NCBI RefSeq assembly: GCF_015070875.1
Contig: NZ_JADDIV010000004.1
Span: forward strand, 310,001 to 374,000
Direction of reading: 5' to 3'
Source: Ramlibacter pallidus
GTDB taxonomy: Bacteria; Pseudomonadota; Gammaproteobacteria; Burkholderiales; Burkholderiaceae_C
Length of the DNA stretch: 64,000 nucleotides
The translations under genes and the position numbers were made by a program. Positions 18,968 to 27,693 of the stretch are shown piece by piece (positions within the stretch are counted from its first letter, which is position 1; every line of letters begins with the position of its first letter). The notes under the pieces are model-generated. The model was given only the letters and a program-made list of their open reading frames with translations, was not told where the DNA came from and ran no database searches.

Positions 18968-20137
18968 TCAGAGCAGGCCGCGGCGTGAGAGGTCGCGCAT
19001 CAGCGCGGACACGCCATAGCGCCACGGGGCGATCCGGTCGCTGGTGTTGACGCGGTTGGCCAGTGTACCGAGGCGCGGGGTGGAGATGGCCACGATGTCC
19101 CCGACCGAATGCGTGAAGCCCTGGCCCGGGCCGAAGCGGTCCTGCGTCGGGGCGAACATGGTGCCGAGGAAGAGCACCAGGCCGTCCGGGTACTGGTGGT
19201 TCGGCCCGATCGCGTGCGTCACGAGGTCCAGCGGGTCGCGGCTGATGAGCGACAGCTTGCTGGAACCGTCCATGACGAAGCCTTCCGGGCCGGTCACCTT
19301 CATCGCCAGCTCGACCCGGCGGACGTCGGCGATGCCGAAGCCGTCGTCGAACAGCCGGATGAAGGGACCGATCGCGCAGCTGGCGTTATTGTCCTTGGCC
19401 TTGCCGAGCAGCAGGGCGCTGCGGCCCTCGAAGTCGCGCAGGTTGACGTCGTTGCCCAGCGTCGCGCCGACCGTCTCGCCCCGGCTGTTGACCACCAGCA
19501 CGATCTCCGGTTCCGGGTTGTTCCACTCGCTCTTCGGGTGGATGCCGATCTCGGCGCCGGTGCCCACGGCGCTCATCGGCTGCGACTTGGTGAAGATCTC
19601 CGCGTCCGGCCCGATGCCGACTTCGAGGTACTGCGACCACATGTTCTTGGCCAGCAGCACTTCCTTCAGCCGCGCCGCCTCGGGCGAGCCGGGCTTCACC
19701 TTGGAGAGGTCGTCGCCGATCACCGCTACGACTTCCTTGCGCACGGACTCGGCCAGCGCGGGGTTGCCGCGGGCCTGTTCCTCGATCACGCGCTCCAGCA
19801 TCGACGCCACGAAGGTCACGCCCGAGGCCTTCACCGCCTGCAGGTCGCAGGGCGCGAGCAGCCACGGCGTGCCGTCGGCGCGGACGTCCTCGGGGCTGTT
19901 CGCGATCACCTCCTGCACGGAAGCAATGCGCGGCGCCGCATGCGCCCGGACGGCGGCGGCGGCATTGGGACGCTCCAGCAGCGCGCTGCAGGTCGGGGCG
20001 AGGCCCGAGAGGTCGTACACCGCTTCGTGGTCGGCCCGCACCAGCACCGGGCCCTGGCCCTCGATCCACACACGGCCCACGAGGGTGGCTTGTTGCGCGT
20101 CGGCCGGCAGGGTCGACTTCAGGAAGTTCTGGATCAT
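18968..20137 (-). CDS. Fumarylacetoacetate hydrolase (FAH) family protein
   Basis: A 389-residue protein with the FAH C-terminal fold. The metal-binding ExE motif is seen in [11 protein letters not shown] near residue 213, and further conserved parts are [18 protein letters not shown] and [18 protein letters not shown]. Relatives act as hydrolases, decarboxylases or sugar-acid dehydratases, so the reaction cannot be read off; the long N-terminal region resembles the 2-keto-3-deoxy-sugar-acid dehydratase-like group. The ATG overlaps the stop of the HxlR-like regulator gene by 4 bp. Confidence 0.85.
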   Translation of the reverse strand: MIQNFLKSTLPADAQQATLVGRVWIEGQGPVLVRADHEAVYDLSGLAPTCSALLERPNAAAAVRAHAAPRIASVQEVIANSPEDVRADGTPWLLAPCDLQAVKASGVTFVASMLERVIEEQARGNPALAESVRKEVVAVIGDDLSKVKPGSPEAARLKEVLLAKNMWSQYLEVGIGPDAEIFTKSQPMSAVGTGAEIGIHPKSEWNNPEPEIVLVVNSRGETVGATLGNDVNLRDFEGRSALLLGKAKDNNASCAIGPFIRLFDDGFGIADVRRVELAMKVTGPEGFVMDGSSKLSLISRDPLDLVTHAIGPNHQYPDGLVLFLGTMFAPTQDRFGPGQGFTHSVGDIVAISTPRLGTLANRVNTSDRIAPWRYGVSALMRDLSRRGLL

Positions 20138-20451
20138 GTCTGTTGCTTCTTCTTCGCCTGGCTGGCGACCCAGCGGGCGGCGAAAGGTTGGAGGTCGGCC
20201 AAGCGCTTGAGGAGGTCCGCGCCCGCCGGGGTGACGTTGTAGCCGTCGCCGTTGTGCTGCATCAGGCCCGCCTCGCGCAGTTCCTTGATGCGGGTGTTCA
20301 GCGTGTTCGGCGTGATGCCGCCCACGCTGTCCTGCAGCAGCCGGAAGGTCTGGGGGTGGCCGTCCCGCAGCGCCCAGAGCACGCGCATGGCATACCGCGC
20401 CTCCAGCAGCGCGAGCAGCTGGTGGGTGGCGGCATTCTCCTTGGAACTCAT
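20134..20451 (-). CDS. HxlR-like winged-helix transcriptional regulator
   Basis: A 105-residue single-domain regulator. The HxlR-like order is visible: RYAMRVLWALRDG, then a recognition helix in ITPNTLNTRIKELREAGL, then a wing and a C-terminal basic tail. It lacks the N-terminal cysteine common in redox-type HxlR proteins. It overlaps the FAH-family gene by 4 bp and probably controls it. A perfect inverted repeat lies 45-67 bp upstream. Confidence 0.82.
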   Translation of the reverse strand: MSSKENAATHQLLALLEARYAMRVLWALRDGHPQTFRLLQDSVGGITPNTLNTRIKELREAGLMQHNGDGYNVTPAGADLLKRLADLQPFAARWVASQAKKKQQT

Positions 20452-20495
20452 TCGCGCGGCACTCCTCGCGGGCGGGGAACGGAGTGTACGGGCTT

Positions 20496-20518
20496 CCTGC
20501 TACACAAACAATAGCAGG
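20496..20518. promoter_or_regulatory. Inverted repeat upstream of the HxlR-like gene
   Basis: CCTGCTA (20496-20502) and TAGCAGG (20512-20518) form perfect 7 bp arms around a 9-base A/C-rich centre. It lies in the 92 bp gap between the MarR gene end and the HxlR-like gene. It could be the operator of the HxlR-like protein; a terminator for the MarR gene is less likely because no T-run follows. Confidence 0.45.
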
Positions 20519-20543
20519 CGTGACGCGGCCGCAACGGCCGCGC

Positions 20544-21041
20544 TCAGGCGGGCTGGTAAACCTTTTTCAGCAGCGCGATCAGCGTCTTCAGCTCGCCGGC
20601 GCTGAGGCCGCGCGACACTTCGGCCTCGAGCGCCGCGGCCGTCTTCTCCGCATGGCGCATCAGCTTCTCGCCGGCCGGCGTGAGGTGCAGTCCCATCGCC
20701 CGCCCGTCGCGCGGGTGCGGCTTGCGCACGATCAGGTCGCGCCTCTCCAGCGCGTTGACCATGCCCACCAGGTTGGGCGGCAGGATGCCGAGGGCGGTGC
20801 ACAGCTGGCGCGAGGTGATGCCGGGGTTGTGGGTGACCAGCGACATCACGGAGAAATCCACCGGCTTCAATGCGAATGGCGCCATCCGTTCCAGGAACAC
20901 CTCGATGACCGCCAGCGCCGCGCGCCGCGCGTTGTAGCCCAGGAGCGATTCCAGGAAGCTGGTGTCGATCGCGTCCGGCGCCACGGCCGGCGTGGCGGCG
21001 CTGCGGGCGGGCGCCTGGCGGGGCATGCGCAGTTGCGGCAT
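20544..21041 (-). CDS. MarR-family transcriptional regulator (hydroxycinnamate-type candidate)
   Basis: A 165-residue MarR protein. The winged helix region reads ITSRQLCTALGILPPNLVGMVNALERRDLIVRKPHPRDGRAMGLHLTPAGEKL (about residues 75-125), with the typical DGRA wing. The start at 21041 is chosen; an in-frame ATG at 21314 would read back through the Bug gene. It is the last gene of the collinear run that begins with the crotonase and feruloyl-CoA synthase genes. MarR regulators that bind hydroxycinnamoyl-CoA thioesters (FerR, CouR) control such operons, so that role is inferred. Confidence 0.88.
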   Translation of the reverse strand: MPQLRMPRQAPARSAATPAVAPDAIDTSFLESLLGYNARRAALAVIEVFLERMAPFALKPVDFSVMSLVTHNPGITSRQLCTALGILPPNLVGMVNALERRDLIVRKPHPRDGRAMGLHLTPAGEKLMRHAEKTAAALEAEVSRGLSAGELKTLIALLKKVYQPA

Positions 21042-21088
21042 CGGTCGTGGCGCGGAGGGGTGGTCGGTGGTCGCGGTCGCGGGTGGCG

Positions 21089-22078
21089 TCAGGATTCGGC
21101 GGTGAAGCCGATGCGCTTGACCAACGGCCCCCAGCGGGTGAACTCGTCGCGCTGGCTCTTTTCCATCGCCGCGGGCGTCGAGCCCTGCGCGACCAGTCCC
21201 ATGAGCGCCAGCGCATCGACCACCGACTTCTCCTTCAGTGCTTGCCCGATCGCGGCGTTCGCATTGGCGATCACGTTGGCGGGCGTGCCGGCCGGCGCGT
21301 AGAAGCCGAACCATTCCTCGGTGGTCAGCTCCGGGAAGCCCTGTTCCGCATAGGTGGGCACGTCGGGCGTGAACGGCGTGCGCTGCGCGCCGGAGGTCGC
21401 GAGGATGCGCACCTTGCCGGCGCGGTGGTTGGCCAGTGCGTCGCCGGTGGGCGTGGAGGTGGAGGCGAGGTTGCCCCCGATCAGGTCGGCCACCGCGGGC
21501 GCGGAGCCGCGGTAGGGCACGTGCTTGAGTTCCACGTTGTGGTTCAGTCCGAGCAGCGCGCCGATGAAGTGCGGCGTGGAGCCCGCCGCGGGCGAGCCGT
21601 AGCTGGCCTTGTCCGGGTTGGCCTTGGCCCAGGCCAGGTACTCGCGCACGGTCTTCACGCTGGCCGGAACCATCGGGCCGACGGTCAGGGCGTGCGTCAT
21701 CACCGCGGCGATGGACACCGGCGCGAAGTCCTTCACCGGGTCGTAGCTGAGGGTGCGGTAGATGTGCGGGTAGATCGACATCATCGAATAGGGCGTGAGC
21801 AGCAGCGTCGCGCCGTCGGGCTTGGCGGCCTTCACCACCTCGCAGGCGATGCGGCCGCCGGCGCCCGGCTTGTTCTCCACCACGGCCGGCGTCTTGGCAT
21901 AGGCCGTGCCGCCCATGCGCTCGGCGACGCGGCGCGCCGTCGCATCGGCCGTGCCGCCGGCGGGGAAGCCGTTGATGATCTTGGGCGCTTCGAACCCCTG
22001 CGCGCGCAACGCAGGCGCCAGCGCGGAAAGCGCGGCGAACGCGGCGGAGGTCTGCACGAACTGGCGGCGGGTGGTCAT
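21089..22078 (-). CDS. Bug-family (TctC-like) periplasmic solute-binding protein
   Basis: A 329-residue tripartite tricarboxylate transporter receptor of the Bug family. A twin-arginine signal (TRRQFVQTSAAF...) precedes the mature part. Family motifs include INGFPAGGTADATARRVAE, VENKPGAGGRIA and EWFGFYAPAGTP. No TctA/TctB membrane genes are nearby, as is usual for Bug proteins in this group. It follows livF by 31 bp in the hydroxycinnamate-type run and may bind an aromatic acid. Confidence 0.93.
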   Translation of the reverse strand: MTTRRQFVQTSAAFAALSALAPALRAQGFEAPKIINGFPAGGTADATARRVAERMGGTAYAKTPAVVENKPGAGGRIACEVVKAAKPDGATLLLTPYSMMSIYPHIYRTLSYDPVKDFAPVSIAAVMTHALTVGPMVPASVKTVREYLAWAKANPDKASYGSPAAGSTPHFIGALLGLNHNVELKHVPYRGSAPAVADLIGGNLASTSTPTGDALANHRAGKVRILATSGAQRTPFTPDVPTYAEQGFPELTTEEWFGFYAPAGTPANVIANANAAIGQALKEKSVVDALALMGLVAQGSTPAAMEKSQRDEFTRWGPLVKRIGFTAES

Positions 22079-22109
22079 GGCGTGGTCTCCTGTGTCGTGG
22101 GCGGGGATG

Positions 22110-22847
22110 TCAGGCGGCGCTGGCGCGGGCGGCGCCGAGATAGGTTTCGATGACGCGCGGGTCCGAGGCGAGCTGGGCCGCGGGGCCCTGCAGGCTGATC
22201 TCCCCGGTCTCCAGCACGTAGCCGTGGTCGGCCACCTGCAGCGCCGCGCGGGCGTTCTGCTCCACCAGCAGGATGGAGACGCCCTCGGCGCGGAGCCGCT
22301 CGATGGTCTGGAAGATCTCGCGCACCACCAGCGGGGCGAGGCCGAGGCTGGGTTCGTCGAGCATCAGCAGCTTGGGCTGCGACATCAGCGCGCGGCCCAC
22401 CGCCAGCATCTGGCGTTCACCGCCGGAGAGCGTGCCGGCCAGTTGCGTGCGGCGCTCCTTGAGGCGCGGGAAGAGGCTGTAGACGCGTTCCAGCCCGTCG
22501 CGCCATTTCGGCACCCGCAGCTTCATGGGGCGGTAGCCGCCGAGCACGAGGTTGTCCTCCACCGGCATGGTGCCGAACAGCTCGCGCCGCTCGGGCACCA
22601 GCGCCATGCCCATCATCACGCGGTCCTCGAGTTCGGTCGCGGCGAGATCCACGCCATCGAGGAGAACCTGACCGCGGAAGGGCAGCAGGCCCATGAGCGC
22701 GTTGAGCGTGGTCGACTTGCCGGCGCCGTTCGGGCCGATCACGGTGACGACCTGGCCGCGCGGCAGCTGGAAGTCGAGGCCGGTGAGCACCTCGGCGCGG
22801 CCGTAGCCGGCGTGCAGGCCTTTCACCTGGAGCAGGAGGTCGGCCAT
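22110..22847 (-). CDS. livF: Branched-chain-type ABC transporter ATP-binding protein LivF
   Basis: A 245-residue ABC ATPase. Walker A is GPNGAGKST (about residues 38-46), the signature is LSGGERQ and Walker B is LLMLDEPSLGLAP. It supplies energy for the LIV-family importer with the fused permease-ATPase encoded just upstream (1 bp gap). Its place in the hydroxycinnamate run suggests aromatic acid import rather than amino acids. Confidence 0.95.
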   Translation of the reverse strand: MADLLLQVKGLHAGYGRAEVLTGLDFQLPRGQVVTVIGPNGAGKSTTLNALMGLLPFRGQVLLDGVDLAATELEDRVMMGMALVPERRELFGTMPVEDNLVLGGYRPMKLRVPKWRDGLERVYSLFPRLKERRTQLAGTLSGGERQMLAVGRALMSQPKLLMLDEPSLGLAPLVVREIFQTIERLRAEGVSILLVEQNARAALQVADHGYVLETGEISLQGPAAQLASDPRVIETYLGAARASAA

Positions 22848-22848
22848 G

Positions 22849-24618
22849 TCAGTGCTCCGTCCCGAGGTAGGCCGCGCGCACCTTGTCGCTCGCCTGCACT
22901 TGCGCCGGCGTGCCTTCCATCAGGTGCGTGCCGAATTCCATCACCACGATGCGGTCGGTCAGTCCCATCACGAATTCCATGTCGTGTTCCACCAGCAGCA
23001 GGCTCATGCCTTCGGCCTTGAGCTGGCGCAGCACGTCGGCCAGCGCCTGCTTCTCCTTGTGGCGCAGGCCGGCGGCCGGCTCGTCCAGCAGCAGCAGCGC
23101 CGGGTCGGAGCAGAGCGCGCGGGCGATCTCCATCAGCCGCTGCGGGCCGAGCGCCAGGTTGCCCGCCAGTTCGTGCATGCGGTCGGCCATGCCGATGCGC
23201 GCCAGCTGGCGTTCGGCTTCGGCGAACAGGGCGCGCTCCTCGGCGCGGTCCAGCCGCAGCATGGCGCGCAGCGTTCCCGCCTTGCCGCGCAGGTAGCCGC
23301 CGAGCGCGACGTTTTCCAGCACCGTCATCTCCGGGATCATCTTCACGTGCTGGAAGGTGCGCGAGATGCCGCGCCGCGCGATCTGGCGCGAGGGCAGGCC
23401 GCCGATCGCCTCGCCGCGGTACAGCACCTGGCCGGACGTGAGCGAGAGCACGCCGGTGATCAGGTTGAAGGTGGTCGACTTGCCGGCGCCGTTGGGCCCG
23501 ATCAGGCCGACGATGTCGCCCGCGCGGATCTCGAAGCTGATGTCGTTCACGGCCACCAGCCCGCCGAACTCCTTGCGCGCGGCCTGCACCTGCAGCAGCG
23601 GCTCGCCCGGCGCGGGCTTGTCGCGCGCCGGCAGCGGCGGGGCTCCGTCCCAGTCACGGGCACGGTCGGCGCGCGGCAGCCAGCGGGAGACGAAGCTCCA
23701 CAGGCCTTCGGGCGCGTACTTCAGCACGACCACCAGGATCACGCCGAAGACGATGGTCTCGAAGCTGCCGCTGGTGCCGATCAGCTGCGGCAGCAGCACC
23801 TGCAGCTTGTCCTCGATGATCCGCACCACGCCGGCTCCGAGGAACGCGCCCCAGACGTGGCCGACGCCGCCGAGCACCGCCATGAACAGGTACTCGATGC
23901 CCTTGTTGATGCCGAACGGGCTCGGGCTCACGGTGCGCTGGAAGAAGGCGAAGAGCCAGCCGGAGATCGCGGCGAGCACGGCGGCGATCACGAACACCGT
24001 GAGCTTCGCCTGGAAGGTGGAGATGCCCATGGCCTCGGCCATCGTGGCGCCGCTCTTGAGCGAGCGGATCGCCCGGCCCGGCCGCGAGTCCAGCAGGTGG
24101 GTGCAGGCGAGCGCCGCCACCAGCGCGAACAGCCAGATCAGGACGTGCAGCCCGCGGCCGGTGCCGAGGTCCCAGCCGGCCAGCTTCAGCGTGGGGATGC
24201 CCAGGATGCCGTCGTACTTGCCGAGGAACTCCATGTTCCCCATCGTGTAGTACAGCGCCAGGCCCCAGGCGATGGTCGCCAGCGGCAGGTAGTGCCCGGA
24301 CATGCGCAACGTGATGGCGCCGAGCACCAGGGCCGCGGCCATCGCCAGGCCGACGCCGAGCAGCAGCGCGAGCCAAGGCGAGGCGGACAGCTTCACGGCC
24401 AGGAAGGCGGCGGTGTACGCGCCGACGCCGACGAAGGCGGCCTGGCCGAAGGAGGTGAGGCCGGCCACGCCGGTCAGCAGCACCAGGCCGAGCGCCACGA
24501 GGGCATAGAGCCCGATGTAGTTGCTCTGCGTGATCCAGAAGTCCGGCACCGGCAGGGCCGGCAGCAGCAGCATCAGCAGCGCGAAGGCGGGGAATGCGAA
24601 ACGGTGGAGGGCGCGCAT
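22849..24618 (-). CDS. livMG: Fused LivM permease - LivG ATP-binding protein
   Basis: A single 589-residue protein. Residues 1 to about 310 are a LivM permease with many membrane helices (GVAGLTSFGQAAFVGVGAYTAAF is the LivM signature). After a short linker, a LivG ATPase domain follows, with Walker A GPNGAGKST, Walker B LLLLDEPAAGL and the H-loop LLVEHDMEFV. The signature loop is altered to LALGPQRLME, where LSGGQ would be expected. The start at 24618 has GGAGGAG at the right distance; an ATG 18 bp earlier overlaps livH and lacks one. Confidence 0.94.
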   Translation of the reverse strand: MRALHRFAFPAFALLMLLLPALPVPDFWITQSNYIGLYALVALGLVLLTGVAGLTSFGQAAFVGVGAYTAAFLAVKLSASPWLALLLGVGLAMAAALVLGAITLRMSGHYLPLATIAWGLALYYTMGNMEFLGKYDGILGIPTLKLAGWDLGTGRGLHVLIWLFALVAALACTHLLDSRPGRAIRSLKSGATMAEAMGISTFQAKLTVFVIAAVLAAISGWLFAFFQRTVSPSPFGINKGIEYLFMAVLGGVGHVWGAFLGAGVVRIIEDKLQVLLPQLIGTSGSFETIVFGVILVVVLKYAPEGLWSFVSRWLPRADRARDWDGAPPLPARDKPAPGEPLLQVQAARKEFGGLVAVNDISFEIRAGDIVGLIGPNGAGKSTTFNLITGVLSLTSGQVLYRGEAIGGLPSRQIARRGISRTFQHVKMIPEMTVLENVALGGYLRGKAGTLRAMLRLDRAEERALFAEAERQLARIGMADRMHELAGNLALGPQRLMEIARALCSDPALLLLDEPAAGLRHKEKQALADVLRQLKAEGMSLLLVEHDMEFVMGLTDRIVVMEFGTHLMEGTPAQVQASDKVRAAYLGTEH

Positions 24619-24619
24619 G

Positions 24620-25657
24620 TCAGTGCTCCTCCGCATGCGGGTCGCGGAGCGAACGCCACAGCAGCACCGGCAGGATGGAGGCGAAGACGATCACCTCCTT
24701 GAACGCGCTCGCCCAGAAGGAGCTGAAGCTTTCCAGCAGGCCCACGGCGAGTGCGCCGACCAGCGCCATCGGATAGCTCGCCAGGCCGGCGAACACGGCG
24801 GCGACGAAGCCCTTCAGGCCGATGATGAAGCCGCTGTCGTAGAAGACGGTGGTGGTCGGGCCGATCAGCAGGCCGGAGAGCGCGCCGATGAAGGCGGCCA
24901 TCGTGAAGGCGAGCTGGCCGGCGCCGTTGGACGAGATGCCCATCAGGCGGGCGCCGGCGCGGTTCACGGCCGTGGCGCGCAGCGCCTTGCCGGTGAGCGT
25001 GCGCTCGAAGAACAGGTACAGCAGCACGATCAGCGCCACGGAGGCGGCGAAGATGATGAGGGCCTGGCCGGAGACGGCGAGGGTGCCGATGTTGAAGCGC
25101 TCGTCCCAGAAGCTCGGGTTGCGGAAGCCTTCCGCACCGAAGAAGTACAGGCCCAGGCCGACCAGGGCGAAGTGCACGCCGACGGAGACGATCAGCAGCA
25201 CCAGCACCGAGGCGTCGGCGAGGGATTGGTACGCAAGGCGATAGATCAGCTTGCCGAAGGGCGTGACCAGCGCGAGCGTCAGCAGCGCCTGGACCACCAG
25301 CGGGAAATTGCGCGGGGCCGCCCAGATCGCGACCGACGCCACGACGACGGGGATGGCGAGCGTGCGCAGCACCTGGAGGGCGACGCGTCCCGGCGCATGG
25401 CGGTGGCGGATGCCGTCCGCGATGTCGTAGAGCGCCGCGGCGCCGGCCAGCACCAGCAGGAACCACACGGTGCCCGGGACCTTGCCGGTCTGCAGCAGGG
25501 CGAGCGTCAGGGCGCCGAAGGCGACGAACTCGCCCTGCGGGATGAAGATGACGCGGGTGACCGCGAAGACGAGGACGGTGGCGAGGGCCAGCAGGGCATA
25601 GACGGCGCCGTTGGTGAGGCCGTCGAGCGCCAGGATGCCGGCGATGGAAAGATCCAT
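24620..25657 (-). CDS. livH: Branched-chain-type ABC transporter permease LivH
   Basis: A 345-residue permease of the LivH family, with [33 protein letters not shown] at the N terminus and the [24 protein letters not shown] signature near the end. It is longer than usual LivH (about 290) because of an extra segment around residues 60-125. It lies 1 bp before the livMG start. A family A repeat separates it from the binding-protein gene. Confidence 0.95.
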   Translation of the reverse strand: MDLSIAGILALDGLTNGAVYALLALATVLVFAVTRVIFIPQGEFVAFGALTLALLQTGKVPGTVWFLLVLAGAAALYDIADGIRHRHAPGRVALQVLRTLAIPVVVASVAIWAAPRNFPLVVQALLTLALVTPFGKLIYRLAYQSLADASVLVLLIVSVGVHFALVGLGLYFFGAEGFRNPSFWDERFNIGTLAVSGQALIIFAASVALIVLLYLFFERTLTGKALRATAVNRAGARLMGISSNGAGQLAFTMAAFIGALSGLLIGPTTTVFYDSGFIIGLKGFVAAVFAGLASYPMALVGALAVGLLESFSSFWASAFKEVIVFASILPVLLWRSLRDPHAEEH

Positions 25658-25679
25658 GGGGCTTTCGTTCTTGGAGTTG

Positions 25680-25768
25680 CTCCCTCCCCCTCTGGGGGAG
25701 GGTTGGGGCGGGGGAGCGCCGGCGCCGGAGTGCCCCCATCCCGGCCTTCCCCCAGGGGGGGAAGGAGG
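25680..25768. repeat. Intergenic palindromic repeat pair, family A
   Basis: Two C-rich/G-rich hairpin halves face each other around a GC-rich centre. The first half begins TCCCTCCCCCTCTGGGGGAG at 25681; the second mirrors it (CTTCCCCCAGGGGGGGAAGG region, 25746-25766). The pair fills the gap between the LIV binding-protein gene and livH and could form one long stem in the mRNA. Confidence 0.75.
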
Positions 25769-25774
25769 AAGACC

Positions 25775-26899
25775 TTACTTCTCGACGACGAACTTGCCGC
25801 CGGCGACCTTGAGCATCACGCCCGTTTCGTTCGTGTAGCCCCAATGGTCGTCCTTGGACCAGTTCATCACGCCGTGCGAGAACACCGTGCGGCCCATCGT
25901 CTCGAAGGCTTCGCGCAGGGCGGCGCGGAACTCCGGCGTGCCCGGCTTGGCCTTCTTGAGTGCGATCGGCACGGCCTTGTTCAGGGCGATGGCCGCGTCG
26001 TAGCTGTGGCCGGCGAACTGGTTGGGCGGGCCGAAGGACTTCTCGTAGTTGGTGAAGAAGTCGACCGCCAGCTTCTTGGACGGGTGGTTGTCGGGCAGTT
26101 GCTCGCCCACCATCGCCGGGCCGGACACGACGTAGGTGCCTTCCACCGCCTTGCCGCCGATGCGCATCAGGTCCTGCGTGGCCGCGGCGTGCGTCTGGTA
26201 GATCTTGCCCTTGTAGCCGCGGTCGACGATGGCCATCTGCGGCATCGCGGCGCCGGAGCCGGAGGCCACGACCAGGATCGCGTCCGGGTTCGCCGAGGTG
26301 AGCTTCAGGGCCTGCGGCGTCACGCTGGTGTCGGTGCGGGCGAAGCGCTCGGTGGCGACGATCTTCATGCCGGCCTTCTCGGCCAGCGGCGTCAGCGCCT
26401 TGAGCCACAGCTCGCCGTAGGCGTCGGTGTAGCCGAGGAAGCCGATCGTCTTGATGTTCTGCTTCTTCATGTGCTCCACCATGGCGTAGGCCATGACTTC
26501 GTTGCCTTGCGGCAGGCGGAACAGCCACGGGCTGTCGCCACCGACCGGCGAAGCGGCCAGCTGCACCGTCTTGAACTCGGTCGCCACCGGCGTCATCGCG
26601 CCGGCCACCGGCGTCAGGCAGGAGCCGATGATCAGGTCGACCTTGTCCTCGGTGACGAACTTGCGCGCGTTGGCCACGCCCTTGCCCGGATCGGAAGCGT
26701 CGTCCAGCACGATCAGGTTGACCTTCTCGCCGGCGATCTCCTTGGGGAACAGCTTGAACTGGTTCTGCATCGGGATGCCGAGGCCGGAGCCGGGGCCGGT
26801 CAGCGACAGGCTGACGCCGATGTTGATGTCGGCCAGCGCGGCGCCGGCGGCGACGAGGGCCACCGCGGCGGTGACCAGGGTGCGCGCGAACTTCTTCAT
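25775..26899 (-). CDS. livK: ABC transporter substrate-binding protein (LIV/aromatic-acid type)
   Basis: A 374-residue periplasmic binding protein with a clear signal peptide (MKKFARTLVTAAVALVAAGAALA). The mature domain starts DINIGVSLSLTGPGSGLG and follows the LivK-like fold. The start at 26899 is chosen because the longer open frame (to 27529) reads through the SDR gene. It lies between the SDR gene and livH. Together with the feruloyl-CoA synthase operon this suggests a hydroxycinnamate or related aromatic ligand; that is inference. Confidence 0.92.
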   Translation of the reverse strand: MKKFARTLVTAAVALVAAGAALADINIGVSLSLTGPGSGLGIPMQNQFKLFPKEIAGEKVNLIVLDDASDPGKGVANARKFVTEDKVDLIIGSCLTPVAGAMTPVATEFKTVQLAASPVGGDSPWLFRLPQGNEVMAYAMVEHMKKQNIKTIGFLGYTDAYGELWLKALTPLAEKAGMKIVATERFARTDTSVTPQALKLTSANPDAILVVASGSGAAMPQMAIVDRGYKGKIYQTHAAATQDLMRIGGKAVEGTYVVSGPAMVGEQLPDNHPSKKLAVDFFTNYEKSFGPPNQFAGHSYDAAIALNKAVPIALKKAKPGTPEFRAALREAFETMGRTVFSHGVMNWSKDDHWGYTNETGVMLKVAGGKFVVEK

Positions 26900-26928
26900 G
26901 GTTTGTCTCCGTGGGTTGGTAAGGGGTC

Positions 26929-27693
26929 TCAGCGCGGCGCCATGCGCAGCGCGCCGTCGAGGCGGATCACCTCGCCGTTGAGGTGGGTGTTCGTGACGAT
27001 ATGGCAGGCGAGCTGGGCGAACTCTTCGGGTTTGCCCAGGCGTGAGGGGAACGGGATGGACGCGGCCAGCGACTGCTGCACCGGTTCCGGCAGCTGCTTC
27101 ATCAGCGGCGTGGCGAACAGGCCGGGCGCCACGGTGCAAACCCGGATGCCGTGCTGGGCCAGGTCGCGCGCCATCGGCAGGGTCATGCCGACCAGGCCGC
27201 CCTTGGAGGCGCTGTAGGCCTGCTGGCCCACCTGGCCGTCGAAGGCGGCGACCGAGGCCGTGAACAGTATGACGCCGCGCTCGTTGTCCTCCAGCGGTGG
27301 CAGCTTCGCGCAGTCGGCGGCGAACAGCCGGCTCATGTTGTAGGTGCCGACCAGGTTGATGTTCACCACGCGGGCGAAGTCTTCCAGCGGTGCCGGGCTG
27401 CCGTCCTTCTGCACCACTCGCTTGGCGGTGCCGATGCCGGCGATGTTCATCAGGATGCGCGCCGGGCCGTGCCGGGCCGCGGCCCGGGCGAGGGCGGCGG
27501 CCGCGCTCTCGGCGCTGGTGATGTCGCACTCGCAGGCGACGCCACCGATCTCGGCCGCGACCTTCTCGGCCAGCGCCATGTTCACGTCGAGCACCGCCAC
27601 CTTCGCGCCCAGGCGGGCGAGTTCGCGCGCCGTGGCCTCGCCGAGGCCCGAAGCGCCGCCCGTGACCAGCGCGGCCTGTCCCTGGATGTTCAT
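26929..27693 (-). CDS. Short-chain dehydrogenase, probable 3-hydroxyacyl-CoA dehydrogenase (CouN-like)
   Basis: A 254-residue SDR. The cofactor loop is TGGASGLGEAT (residues about 11-21), followed by NIAGIG and the catalytic YSASK motif (about residue 166). The sequence FDGQVGQQAYSASKGGLVGMTLPMARDLA resembles 3-hydroxyacyl-CoA dehydrogenases of the HSD10 type. It overlaps the feruloyl-CoA synthase gene by 4 bp (ATGA), so it likely oxidises the 3-hydroxy intermediate of side-chain beta-oxidation. Confidence 0.88.
   Translation of the reverse strand: MNIQGQAALVTGGASGLGEATARELARLGAKVAVLDVNMALAEKVAAEIGGVACECDITSAESAAAALARAAARHGPARILMNIAGIGTAKRVVQKDGSPAPLEDFARVVNINLVGTYNMSRLFAADCAKLPPLEDNERGVILFTASVAAFDGQVGQQAYSASKGGLVGMTLPMARDLAQHGIRVCTVAPGLFATPLMKQLPEPVQQSLAASIPFPSRLGKPEEFAQLACHIVTNTHLNGEVIRLDGALRMAPR

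Noticed and set aside
22849..24618. LivMG fusion as a sequencing frameshift artefact
   Set aside because: Both domains are in one continuous frame with a sensible linker and no duplicated start or ribosome binding site between them, so a true fusion is more likely.
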